Assembly (NCBI GenBank): GCA_026225435.1
Contig: JAMFST010000399.1
Coordinates: forward strand, 1 to 6,705
DNA from: Labilithrix luteola
GTDB lineage: Bacteria > Myxococcota_A > Polyangia > Polyangiales > Polyangiaceae
DNA: 6,705 nucleotides
Direction of reading: 5' to 3'
Shown: one piece after another, positions 1 through 6,312 of the stretch
How positions within the stretch are numbered: position 1 is the first letter of the stretch
How the letters are laid out: every line of letters starts with the position of its first letter
Program-made: the position numbers and the translations under genes
Notes under the pieces: model-generated
The model's input: only the letters and a program-made list of their open reading frames with translations
Told to the model about the DNA's origin: nothing
The model's database searches: none

Positions 1-1
1 C

Positions 2-388
2 GGTGTCCCCGGCGATAGCCCGCTGCTCGAGGTGCCGGTCACCATCCGCCCGCGGCTGATCAACCGGCTGCCTCTGCTGGGCAAGCGACTCGAGCGCCGC
101 TGGCTCCGCCCCACGAAGGGCTCGGGTCGCGCGCTGGTGGACCTGGCGAGGGACGAGATCGACGACGCGCGCGCCAACGCTCCCGGGCGCCCGGTGGTGC
201 TCAACGCCATGTTCCACAACGTGGAGGTCGTCCCCGGCGCCAGCCCCTACGCGCAGAACGAGCGCGAGGCGGCGGGCATCCTCGGCCGCCTCGCTGCCCT
301 CCTCGAGTTCGCCCGCAACGCCAGCATCGCCGTCGTCGGGCTGGGCGATCTCCCGGAGATCTTCGCGGCCGTTCCCGCGCGTTCATGA
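2..388 (+). CDS. Polysaccharide deacetylase-like protein, C-terminal part (5' end outside window)
   Basis: The reading frame is already open at the left edge, so only the last 128 codons or so are seen. The segment reads PLLEVPVTIRP, then a basic stretch, then VLNAMFHNVEVVPGASPYA followed by an amphipathic helix and GLGDLPEIF. From memory, the pattern 'LLEVPVT ... FHxVExxPGASPYA ... LxxLLEFA' is the C-terminal end of NodB-like polysaccharide deacetylases found in surface-polysaccharide clusters; the metal-binding HxxxH region would lie upstream of the window. The expected role is removal of acetyl groups from an N-acetylated glycan. Its TGA (386-388) overlaps the ATG of the flippase gene (385-387), so the two are co-translated. 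A different carbohydrate-active protein with a similar tail cannot be excluded because the catalytic half is not visible. Confidence 0.6.
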   Translation, partial: GVPGDSPLLEVPVTIRPRLINRLPLLGKRLERRWLRPTKGSGRALVDLARDEIDDARANAPGRPVVLNAMFHNVEVVPGASPYAQNEREAAGILGRLAALLEFARNASIAVVGLGDLPEIFAAVPARS

Positions 389-1710
389 CGGCAGCGGAGA
401 CGCCGAAGCCCCGGTCGATCCTCTCGACCACGCTGCTGCTCCTGCCGGTCCAGATCGTCTTTCGCGCCGGCGAGGCGCTCCTGCCGCTGATCCTCGCCTT
501 CTGGTTCGGGCGGAGCGACGACACCGACGTCTACCAGTTCGCCTGGGCGGTCTTCACCTTCGCCGGCTCGCTCATCTTCTCGGCCTACCAGGACTCCGCG
601 CTCATCCCCATCCTGGCCGATCTGCGCGCCAAGGACCGCGCGCTCATCCCGACGGTGACCGGCTCGCTGCTGCTGCACACCCTCGTCTTCGGCGGCGCGC
701 TGGCCGTCGCCATCGGCGGCGGGGCGCTCGGCTGGTTCTCGGTGCGCTTCGCCGGCGCGGAGATGCACGTGGCGCTCGGGCTGGTGGTCCCCTTCACCGT
801 GTACCTGGTGGCGCTGTCGGTGAAGACGTTCTTCGTCGCCTGGCTCAACGCCGAGCACCGCTACCTCCCCTACCCGATCGCCTCGGCGCTCGGCGTGGTG
901 ACGATGCTCGTCGTCGTCTACCTCGGGAAGGAGCGCTACGGGATCGTCTCGGTCGCGCTCGGGCAGATGCTCGGCGAGATCGCCGCGGCGCTGCTGCTCC
1001 TCGTCCTCGCGCGGGGCGCCGGTCTGATCCCCGAGCTGACGCTCGCCCGACCGGAGCCGGTGCGCAGGTTCGCCCGCCTGATCGCCGCCGAGGTGGGAGG
1101 TGGCGCGGTGACGCGGGTGAACCCGGTGATCGATCAGCTGATGGCCGGCCTGTCGCTGGTGGTCGGCGGCGGCACCTTGCTCCGTCTGAGCAACGACGTC
1201 GCCTCGGTGCCGACGTCGCTGCTCCAGGCCACCTTGCTGCCGGTGCTGCTCTCGCACCTGTCGGATCACTTCGCCGGTGGTCGGGCCGCGCTCGTGCGCC
1301 CCATCGTGCGGCGCGCGCTGGCGGCGGTGGTCTCCATCCTGCTCGCCGTCTCGCTGCTGCTCTACGTGCTGCGCGGGCCGCTGCTGCGGCTCGTGTACCT
1401 GCACGGCAAGATGGATCCCGCCGGCGTCGAGCGGATGATCGCCATCTTCCCCTACCACCTGCTGGGCCTCGCCCCCTTCGGCGCGCTGCTGGTGCTCGCG
1501 CGCGCGCACGTGGCGCTGAAGAACAGCGGGATCATGCTGAGCATGGGGATCCTCAACGCCGGGCTGAACGCGTTCTTCAACGTGGTGCTCCTGCGCCTGA
1601 TCGGGCTCGAGGGGATCGCCCTGTCCACCTCGTGCGTGTACCTCGGCGTGGCGATCGTGTTCTGGATCCGGCTGCAGCGGAAGCTGGCGGCCGAGGAGGC
1701 CGCGGCGTGA
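385..1710 (+). CDS. MurJ/MviN-like polytopic flippase (lipid-linked glycan exporter)
   Basis: This is a 441-residue, strongly hydrophobic protein with about twelve predicted membrane segments by eye, of the MOP (MATE/MurJ/Wzx) exporter superfamily. MurJ-like signatures are visible in order: FGRSDDTDVYQFAWA near residue 40, QDSALIPILADL near 70, the central VNPVIDQLMAGLSL (about 245-260), and LLQATLLPVLLSHLS (about 280-295). These are followed by LVYLHGKMDPAGVERM and a C-terminal LNAFFNVVLLRLIGLEGIAL. Such proteins move undecaprenyl-linked sugars across the inner membrane. At 441 residues it is shorter than the ~510 residues usual for MurJ. Its neighbours (deacetylase, GT4 transferase) suggest a pathway-specific polysaccharide flippase rather than the housekeeping lipid II flippase. 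The ATG at 385 overlaps the upstream TGA, and the TGA (1708-1710) overlaps the next gene's GTG. No damage is seen. Confidence 0.8.
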   Translation: MTAAETPKPRSILSTTLLLLPVQIVFRAGEALLPLILAFWFGRSDDTDVYQFAWAVFTFAGSLIFSAYQDSALIPILADLRAKDRALIPTVTGSLLLHTLVFGGALAVAIGGGALGWFSVRFAGAEMHVALGLVVPFTVYLVALSVKTFFVAWLNAEHRYLPYPIASALGVVTMLVVVYLGKERYGIVSVALGQMLGEIAAALLLLVLARGAGLIPELTLARPEPVRRFARLIAAEVGGGAVTRVNPVIDQLMAGLSLVVGGGTLLRLSNDVASVPTSLLQATLLPVLLSHLSDHFAGGRAALVRPIVRRALAAVVSILLAVSLLLYVLRGPLLRLVYLHGKMDPAGVERMIAIFPYHLLGLAPFGALLVLARAHVALKNSGIMLSMGILNAGLNAFFNVVLLRLIGLEGIALSTSCVYLGVAIVFWIRLQRKLAAEEAAA

Positions 1711-2835
1711 ACGACCGCGTGAACGACCTCTCGCGCGGCGAGATCCGCGCTCTGCACGTCGTCTCGGCCGGCGAGGTCGGTGGCGCCGAGCGGATGCTGG
1801 TCGACCTCGCCCGCCGCGGACCGTCGACGTCGGTGCGGCACGCGGTGGCGCTGTTCACGCCCGCAGGGGGGCCGCTGCGAGCCTTCTTCCGCGACGCGGG
1901 GCTCGAGGTCCATGACGCCGGCCCCTCCTCGGAGTCGCCGCTGGCCATCGCCGCGCGCACGCTCGGGGGCGGCGCCAGCGAGTTCGTCGTTCGCGCCGCG
2001 CGCCTCGTCGGCGCTGACCTGATCCACGTGCACACCTTCGCGTCACAGGCCCTGGGCACGCGCGCGGCCGGCGATCTCGCCTTGCCGCTGGTGCGCACCG
2101 AGCACTCGACGCGCGTGTACGACGACCCGAGCTGCTGGCCCTTCGCCTACTACTCGCTCAAGAAGGCGGCGGCGGTGGTCGCCATCAGCGAGCACATCGC
2201 GGCGGTGGTTCGCCGGCGCGCGGTGGTCGGCCACCAGCGGATCTCGATCATCCCCTGCGGGATCGACGAGTCGCGCTTCCCCTTCGCGCCTCTCCCGGCG
2301 CCGGACGGTCCGCTGCGCCTCGTCGCCGTCGGCCGGCTCGATCGCCGCAAGGGCTTCGACCAGGCGATCGACGCGCTCCGCGACGTGCCCGACGTCCACC
2401 TAGATCGTCGGCGATGGCGAGGAGCGATCCGCGCTCGAGGCGCAGCTCCGCCGCACTGGAATGGAGGAGCGCGTCACCCTCTCCGGCTGGCTGTCCGAGC
2501 CGGCACGCGCCATCGCCCGCGCCGAGGCGGCGCTGTGCAGCTCGCGCAGCGAAGGGCTCGGCCTGTCCCTCCTCGAGGCGATGTCGGTCGGGCGCCCCAT
2601 CGTCACCGTGCCGGTGGGCGGCGTCGTCGAGTTCGTCCGCGACGGCGAGACGGGTCTCGTCGCCGCCGGCACCACGGTCGCCGACCTCGCCGCCGTCCTG
2701 CGCCGCGCCGCCGCCGCCCGCGCCACCTTGCCGAGCCTCGGCGAGACCGCCCGCGCCACCGTCCACGCCCGCTACACCGCCGACGTGATGGCGACCGCCT
2801 ACGCCGATCTCTACCGCGGCCTCGTCCCGCGCTGA
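1707..2835 (+). pseudogene. GT4-family glycosyltransferase, interrupted by a one-base frameshift
   Basis: The start is GTG 1707, overlapping the flippase TGA. The N-terminal Rossmann half (residues 1-232) shows HVVSAGEVGGAERMLVDLA (the GGAE signature of GT4 enzymes), DLIHVHTFASQ, VRTEHSTRVYDDP, VVAISEHIA, IIPCGIDESRF and LRLVAVGRLDRRKGFDQAI. At 2400-2406 the frame breaks. Removing one base (A2402 or G2403) gives HLIVGDGEERSALEAQL, then VTLSGWLSEPARAIARA and SEGLGLSLLEAMSVGRPIV. This restores the E-x7-E motif (E282 and E290 of the rebuilt protein) and a TGA at 2833-2835. The repaired protein would be 375 residues, a normal GT4 length. As it stands, translation from 1707 enters an Arg/Pro-rich nonsense frame to 2981, and the C-terminal half survives only as an open frame from ATG 2461, which has no ribosome site. 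Expected role: transfer of a sugar from a nucleotide sugar onto the glycan exported by the adjacent flippase. Either a recent inactivating mutation or a sequencing error. Confidence 0.85.
2400..2406 (+). other. Frameshift site in the glycosyltransferase gene
   Basis: The bases read cac-cta-g-atc-gtc-ggc. The family consensus here is a hydrophobic strand ending IVGDG, so the ancestral reading is cac-ctg-atc-gtc-ggc or cac-cta-atc-gtc-ggc, with a single extra A or G at 2402-2403. In the downstream frame the preceding codon is TAG (2401-2403). A +1 slippage would therefore have to skip exactly G2403 from a P-site CTA codon, which is not a known programmed-frameshift arrangement. The extra base creates a CTAG tetranucleotide. 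Confidence 0.85.
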
Positions 2836-2943
2836 TCTCGCATCGCCGCCGTACAAAACGACAGAGCGCTGCTCGTCATCGAGACGAACGGCGCCCATCG
2901 TTCCCCCTGCGCACGAGGCGCAACGGGTTCCGCCAGTTTCAGC
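2836..2943. other. Convergent intergenic region between glycosyltransferase and OmpA-like gene
   Basis: These 108 bases separate two convergent stop codons and should hold transcription ends for both strands. Small inverted repeats are visible: GAACG/CGTTC around 2885-2902 and TGCGC-acgag-GCGCA at 2908-2922 (5-bp stem, 5-base loop). None is followed by a T-run on either strand, so no intrinsic terminator can be called. The run from 2836 to about 2880 is less GC-rich than the genes. Confidence 0.5.
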
Positions 2944-3783
2944 TCAGTTCGTCGACGAGACCGAACCGTCGATCGGCTTGACGACGATCTCGACGCGGCG
3001 GTTGTCCGCGCGCCCCTCGGCCGTCGCGTTGTCGGCGACCGGGCGATCCTTGCCGTAGCCACGCGCGCTGATCTTGTCGGCGGGGACGCCCTTGCCGACG
3101 AGGTACGAGCGAACCGAGTCCGCACGGCGCTGGGACAGACCGACGTTGTAGTCGGCCGCGCCCTGCGAGTCGGTGTAGCCCTGGACCTCGATCATGCGGC
3201 CACGGAGCTTGCCCTTGAGGGCCTCGGCGACCTGATCGAGCTTGGTGTCGGCGGCGCCGAGGAGCACGTCCTTGTTGGTCGCGAAGAGGACCGAGCCGTT
3301 GAGCGTGATGATGAGACCGCGCTCGTCTTCCTTGGTGGCGGCGATGCGGGCCAGATCGGCCATCGCCTGCTGCGCCTGGAGCTTCGCCTGGGCGAGCTGG
3401 TCCTTGGTCTGGGCGAGCTCGGTGCGGGTGTTGGCGTTCATCTGCGCCTGCGTCAGCTGCACCTGCTGGCTGGCCTGCGCGGCGTCGTTGGTGGCCGTCG
3501 CGAGGCGCGACTCGGCCTCGGCCAGCTGCACCTTGCGGAGGGCGATGTACGCGCGGTCCTTGGTCTTGTCGCTGCCGCAATCACTCGCGCACTCCTGCTC
3601 GGCGAGGTTCAGCTCCTCCTCGGCGACGTGCAGCTGGGCGGGCGCGTTCTGGTGGGCGGCGCCGTTGCGAGCCTGGGCCATCTCGGCACGCGCGTCGACG
3701 AGCTCCTTCGGCGGCGGGGTGGCCGAGCAAGCGGTGACGAGGGCGGCTCCGCAAACGAACGGAAGAATGAAGAGAGATTTCAT
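2944..3783 (-). CDS. DUF4398-like/OmpA-C peptidoglycan-binding outer-membrane lipoprotein
   Basis: This is a 279-residue lipoprotein. The signal sequence MKSLFILPFVCGAALVTAC ends in a lipobox (V-T-A-C19) followed by Ser20, compatible with outer-membrane sorting. Residues about 23-105 resemble DUF4398 (repeated A-x3-L-x2-A heptads, AEEELNLAEQE, then ALRKVQLAEAESRLATA). A C-A-S-D-C pair (C65, C69) sits in its middle. Residues about 105-150 are an Ala/Gln-rich coiled coil. Residues 156-270 are an OmpA C-terminal domain: GYTDSQGAADYNVGLSQRRA contains the Asp205 and Arg220 that match the diaminopimelate-binding pair of OmpA/Pal, and NRRVEIVV closes it. The expected role is non-covalent anchoring of the outer membrane to the cell wall. 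The frame is open upstream to 4137, but the lipoprotein signal fixes the start at ATG 3783, with AAGGAT about 7 bases ahead. It follows the small lipoprotein gene by 14 bases and is probably co-transcribed with it. Confidence 0.9.
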   Translation of the reverse strand: MKSLFILPFVCGAALVTACSATPPPKELVDARAEMAQARNGAAHQNAPAQLHVAEEELNLAEQECASDCGSDKTKDRAYIALRKVQLAEAESRLATATNDAAQASQQVQLTQAQMNANTRTELAQTKDQLAQAKLQAQQAMADLARIAATKEDERGLIITLNGSVLFATNKDVLLGAADTKLDQVAEALKGKLRGRMIEVQGYTDSQGAADYNVGLSQRRADSVRSYLVGKGVPADKISARGYGKDRPVADNATAEGRADNRRVEIVVKPIDGSVSSTN

Positions 3784-3797
3784 TGGAGATCCTTTTT

Positions 3798-4148
3798 TCA
3801 GTGAGCCTGCTGGAGCGTCTTCGCCTGCGCCTGCGCACTCTGCGCGGCGACGTCGGCCTTCTGGGCCTTGGCGATCTCGATCGCCAGCTTCGCGTCGGCG
3901 TCTGCACGCATCAGCATGTAGTCGGCGCGCTCGTTGTTGCCGTCGTCGACGAGCTTCTTCGCGTTCGCCAGCTCCTCGTTGGCGCGCGTCAGGTAGTCGT
4001 TGGCCTGCGGGTTCGCTGCCGCCCCCTGCTCCTGCGCAACGCTCACCGAGGACATCGACTGCGCCATGCGCGCCGTCGGAGCCGGGTAGCTCGCACATCC
4101 AACAGCGCACAGAGCGATCCCGCCCACGGACATCCACTTGGTCATCAT
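3798..4148 (-). CDS. Small DUF4398-type lipoprotein
   Basis: This is a 116-residue protein beginning MMTKWMSVGGIALCAVGC, a lipoprotein signal with lipobox A-V-G-C18. The mature part is a predicted all-helical, Ala/Glu-rich segment. It has the DUF4398 pattern: PQANDYLTRANEELANAKKLVDDGNNERADYML, then ADADAKLAIEIAKAQKADVAAQ, i.e. A-x2-EL-x2-A, then a DG-N turn, then repeated A-x2-A-x3-A heptads. It has no OmpA domain; it resembles the N-terminal half of the protein encoded just downstream. Two adjacent ATGs are possible (4148 and 4145). The AGGA of GGCAGGA lies 7 bases before the first, so 4148 is preferred. The function of DUF4398 proteins is not established. An outer-membrane lipoprotein that partners or modulates the OmpA-like lipoprotein is inferred from operon position and shared domain. 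A sigma-54-like promoter lies directly upstream. Confidence 0.88.
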   Translation of the reverse strand: MMTKWMSVGGIALCAVGCASYPAPTARMAQSMSSVSVAQEQGAAANPQANDYLTRANEELANAKKLVDDGNNERADYMLMRADADAKLAIEIAKAQKADVAAQSAQAQAKTLQQAH

Positions 4149-4179
4149 GTTTGCGTCCTGCCTTTCGAGGGCGGGCTAC

Positions 4180-4196
4180 AGCAGACAGTGTGCCAA
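4180..4196 (-). promoter_or_regulatory. Candidate sigma-54 (-24/-12) promoter for the DUF4398/OmpA lipoprotein pair
   Basis: Read on the minus strand this is TTGGCACACTGTCTGCT, matching the sigma-54 consensus TTGGCACR-N4-TTGCW. The GG and GC dinucleotides are separated by exactly 10 bases, and there is one mismatch (CTGCT for TTGCT). The predicted transcription start is near 4169-4170, giving a leader of about 20 bases that contains the ribosome site AGGA about 7 bases before ATG 4148. No good sigma-70 -35/-10 pair was seen in the same place. If real, expression would need an enhancer-binding activator. An imperfect inverted element (GCTGA...TCAGC, about 4198-4219) lies immediately upstream, but I cannot show it is an activator site. 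Confidence 0.55.
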
Positions 4197-4254
4197 GCTG
4201 ATTCAGGGCTTTTTCAGCAGCGAAATCCGTTTCTCAGGTCGCGACGCGTGACAA

Positions 4255-4291
4255 AATACCGCAACGCTCGGTGAGCGAGCGCGGGCGCGCT
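4255..4291 (-). terminator. Possible intrinsic terminator after the secreted-protein gene
   Basis: Reading on the minus strand downstream of the stop at 4330 there are two adjacent GC hairpins. The first is AGCGCG/CGCGCT (4278-4291). The second is CGCTC-ACC-GAGCG (4265-4277), followed by TTGCGGTATTTT (4253-4264). The stems are only 5-6 bp and the T-run is displaced about seven bases from the stem, so this is a weak match. Its position between the two minus-strand units, upstream of the sigma-54-like promoter, is what supports it. Confidence 0.3.
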
Positions 4292-4329
4292 ACGCGACCG
4301 CCACAGTCGCCTCTGCTTCCTTGTGATGA

Positions 4330-4956
4330 CTAGTGTGACGGGTTGGACGCGGGTGCCGCCGCCGTATTCGCCGGCGTGACGGGCTTGACGATCTCTCCCA
4401 CCGAAAGACGCAAGGGGACCAGCGCCGCGCGCGGGCCGTGCGTCGCGAAGGTCACCTTGGAGGCGACGGTGGCGAGGCAGCTCGCAGCGCTCGACGCGAC
4501 TCCGTTGAAGGAGGTGACGCCGGCCGAGACCGCGTGACCGTTCTCCGCGACCTGCGCCTTCACCAGGACGAGGCCGTTCGGATCGGGCGACGCCGGCAAG
4601 CAGGCCATCAGCTCGTCGTGATGATGCGCCAGGAGCTCCCCGGTCTCGCTGGCGCCAGCGCTCCCCGAGGTGCGCCTTCGCGCCGTCTGTACAGTGGCGA
4701 CCTTCGCGCTGCTGGTCGGGGCGTCGGCCCCGTGCGCGGAGCCGGCCACGCCGTGGGCGCTCGCGTGGACGTCACCGATGGAGTCGAGCTTGGCGCCGAG
4801 GAAGACGGGCGCGCCGGCGGAAGGGACGGAGCTGGGTGCTGCGCTGGTCTCGTCCGCGCGGGCGGTGGTGGAGAGAGCGACGGCCGGCAGGGCCAGCGCG
4901 AAGGCGAACGCGAGGGGCGTCACGAGACGCAGGCGCGAGCGAATGGGGTGGTTCAT
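4330..4956 (-). CDS. Secreted protein of unknown function with two cysteines
   Basis: This is a 208-residue protein with a clear Sec signal: a basic N-terminus (MNHPIRSRLRL), a hydrophobic Ala/Leu/Phe core, and T-A-R-A|D-E as the likely cleavage site after Ala34. Residues 35-105 are low-complexity Ala/Ser/Gly/Thr with a few His. Then comes HHHDELMACLP (HHH at 111-113, C119) and a predicted beta-rich domain: GLVLVKAQVAENGHAVSAGV, SSAASCLATVASKVTF (C160), ALVPLRLSVGEIV, with a Pro/Ala/Asn tail. The arrangement 'Cys ... G-x-V-x-V-x-x-x-V-x-x-x-G-x-V ... C-L ... F ... P-L' resembles small TonB/AgmX-C-like domains common in myxobacterial periplasmic proteins; this is resemblance by eye only. The start is well fixed by TGGAGGA six bases before ATG 4956. 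The lipase gene ends 65 bases upstream on the same strand, so they may share a transcript. I do not recognise a specific family. Confidence 0.75.
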   Translation of the reverse strand: MNHPIRSRLRLVTPLAFAFALALPAVALSTTARADETSAAPSSVPSAGAPVFLGAKLDSIGDVHASAHGVAGSAHGADAPTSSAKVATVQTARRRTSGSAGASETGELLAHHHDELMACLPASPDPNGLVLVKAQVAENGHAVSAGVTSFNGVASSAASCLATVASKVTFATHGPRAALVPLRLSVGEIVKPVTPANTAAAPASNPSH

Positions 4957-5021
4957 GGGTTTTCCTCCACCGCGGGGTACGGCGCGACCGCGTAGATCTT
5001 GAGGCGCCTCTGAACGAATCT

Positions 5022-6278
5022 TCAGCGCACCGAGTCGCCGCGGGTCGCCGCGCGGTACATCCCGTCGGCCAGCGCGGTGGTCAGCGCCTCGAAGGACTTC
5101 ACGTCGAAGCCCGAGCCGCTGGTCATCCAGTCGACATGCAGCGGCTCGGCGCGCTCGCGCGGCGTCTCCAGGCGCTTCGGACGCGCGCGGGTATCACGAA
5201 AATGCCCAAGGACGTCGAGGTGATCGCCGTGGCCAGTCCACACCAGCTCCCCCCAGATCTGCGAGCGGATGGGGACGACGCCGTCGTTGTCGCGGAAGGT
5301 CGGGAGCTTGTCGAACGAGCGCCGCAAGACGGCCTCCGCCTGCGGATCGACCGGCGTGGCCGCGCAGGGATACCGCTCGTCGGCGCGCGAGGTGACGCCG
5401 TAGAGCATGGCGAACACCGGCGTCGACAGGGCGCTCCACGGCGCGCTCAGCCCCTCGCGCAGCCAGAGCATCGGCCGCGGCGACGGCGCCATCGCGGCCG
5501 CCGACTGGTAGTGCACCCCGGGCCGGTCCTCGATCCCCGCCTGGAACAGATCCATCGCCTCGGGCATCACCTGGACGATCGCCCCCTGATCCTCCTTGAT
5601 GGCGTCGAGATAGGCGCGAACCTCGCGGCTGCGCGCGTCGTCGAGGATGCGCAGGAGCGCGTCGGTCGCGCGATCGAGCAAGCGGATGTCGAGGCCGACG
5701 GCCCGATCGAGCCTCCCCACCGCCACCACCAGCGCGCTCGCGGCGGCCATCGGCGGCGCCCCGACCGACAGCGCGATGAAGGTGAGCGCCGAGAGCGCGT
5801 GGAGGACCCGCTGCCCGCTCACCGTCGCGAAGAAGCTGGCGAGCGGCGTTCCATAATGAGGAGTGGAGAGCGTCGAGACCGAAGCGAGACGCGGCAGCCA
5901 GTGACAAGCCTCCGCCGGCGCCGGCAAGCGAGCGCTCGGCGAGGCGACCAGCCGCGCATCGAGACCGCCGGTGGAGTGACCCACGAGATGGATCGGCCCC
6001 GCGTTGTCCTCGTCGTCCTCGCAGGTCCGCGCGACGAGCTCCATCAGCTTTCCCGCGCGCTTGCGGATCGACGCGGTCGGCGGGACGTCGACCACGTAGG
6101 TCTGCAGCGTGTCGCCGCGCGCGCGGATCTGCGCGCTCAGCGCGCGCTCGAGATGGACGAAGTAGTCGTAGGACGCGAGTCGGCCAAAACCGAACATGCC
6201 TGGGGAGAAATAGGCGCGGTGGAGCACGTGGGTCTGTCCTATCCGCGTTCGGCCGGCGGAGGCCAGTTCGTCCCACAT
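5022..6278 (-). CDS. Alpha/beta-hydrolase, lipase/esterase-like
   Basis: This encodes 418 residues from ATG 6278. The nucleophile elbow is IHLVGHSTGGLDARL (Ser102). It is followed by SVSTLSTPHYGTPLA, the strand and loop typical of triacylglycerol lipases, a long helical lid/cap region (about 150-300), FRDNDGVVPIRSQ with the likely acid Asp332, and WTGHGDHLDVLGHF with the likely catalytic His353. The oxyanion region is AYFSPGMFGFGRLASYDYF (about 22-40), with SPG in place of the usual HG. No signal peptide is visible, so a cytoplasmic enzyme or export by another route is likely. The substrate is unknown (acyl ester inferred). Start choice is uncertain: ATG 6278 has no ribosome site, while GTG 6227 has TAGGA nine bases ahead. 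The 17 codons between them contain ATA, GGA and CGA, unlike the rest of the gene, which favours 6227 and a protein of 401 residues. Confidence 0.85.
   Translation of the reverse strand: MWDELASAGRTRIGQTHVLHRAYFSPGMFGFGRLASYDYFVHLERALSAQIRARGDTLQTYVVDVPPTASIRKRAGKLMELVARTCEDDEDNAGPIHLVGHSTGGLDARLVASPSARLPAPAEACHWLPRLASVSTLSTPHYGTPLASFFATVSGQRVLHALSALTFIALSVGAPPMAAASALVVAVGRLDRAVGLDIRLLDRATDALLRILDDARSREVRAYLDAIKEDQGAIVQVMPEAMDLFQAGIEDRPGVHYQSAAAMAPSPRPMLWLREGLSAPWSALSTPVFAMLYGVTSRADERYPCAATPVDPQAEAVLRRSFDKLPTFRDNDGVVPIRSQIWGELVWTGHGDHLDVLGHFRDTRARPKRLETPRERAEPLHVDWMTSGSGFDVKSFEALTTALADGMYRAATRGDSVR
6220..6240 (-). promoter_or_regulatory. Ribosome binding site favouring GTG 6227 as lipase start
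   Basis: On the minus strand the bases read GGATAGGACAGACCCACGTG. The purine-rich GGATAGGA ends nine bases before GTG (6225-6227), in the lipase frame at codon 18 of the longest reading. The alternative ATG (6276-6278) is preceded by GAAAGCTGCCCTG, with no Shine-Dalgarno match. Confidence 0.45.
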
Positions 6279-6312
6279 CAGGGCAGCTTTCGCGATAGCT
6301 CAGCAGCGTCGC

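Noticed and set aside
247..1509. Long minus-strand open frame opposite the flippase
   Set aside because: Its translation is Arg/Gln/Glu/His-rich low complexity with no motif, a mirror of the strongly biased plus-strand codons of a clear membrane protein.
2397..2409. Programmed +1 ribosomal frameshift in the glycosyltransferase
   Set aside because: There is no slippery codon pair, Shine-Dalgarno-like stimulator or rare-codon pause. The new frame has TAG overlapping the slip site, so a simple one-base insertion is the better explanation.
2908..2922. TGCGC-acgag-GCGCA hairpin as a bidirectional terminator between the convergent operons
   Set aside because: The stem is only 5 bp and there is no T-run on either side.
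2403..2981. Glycosyltransferase read through to a stop at 2981 as a 425-residue native protein
   Set aside because: After 2402 this frame is Arg/Pro/His-rich nonsense that overlaps the conserved second half of the enzyme in another frame.
2944..4137. Longer version of the OmpA-like gene starting at 4137
   Set aside because: The extra N-terminal part overlaps the small lipoprotein gene in another frame and lacks motifs. The lipoprotein signal and ribosome site fix the start at 3783.
5001..5010. GAGGCGCCTC palindrome between the lipase and the secreted-protein gene
   Set aside because: A 10-base palindrome with no loop and no T-run. It is too short to call a terminator or operator in GC-rich DNA.
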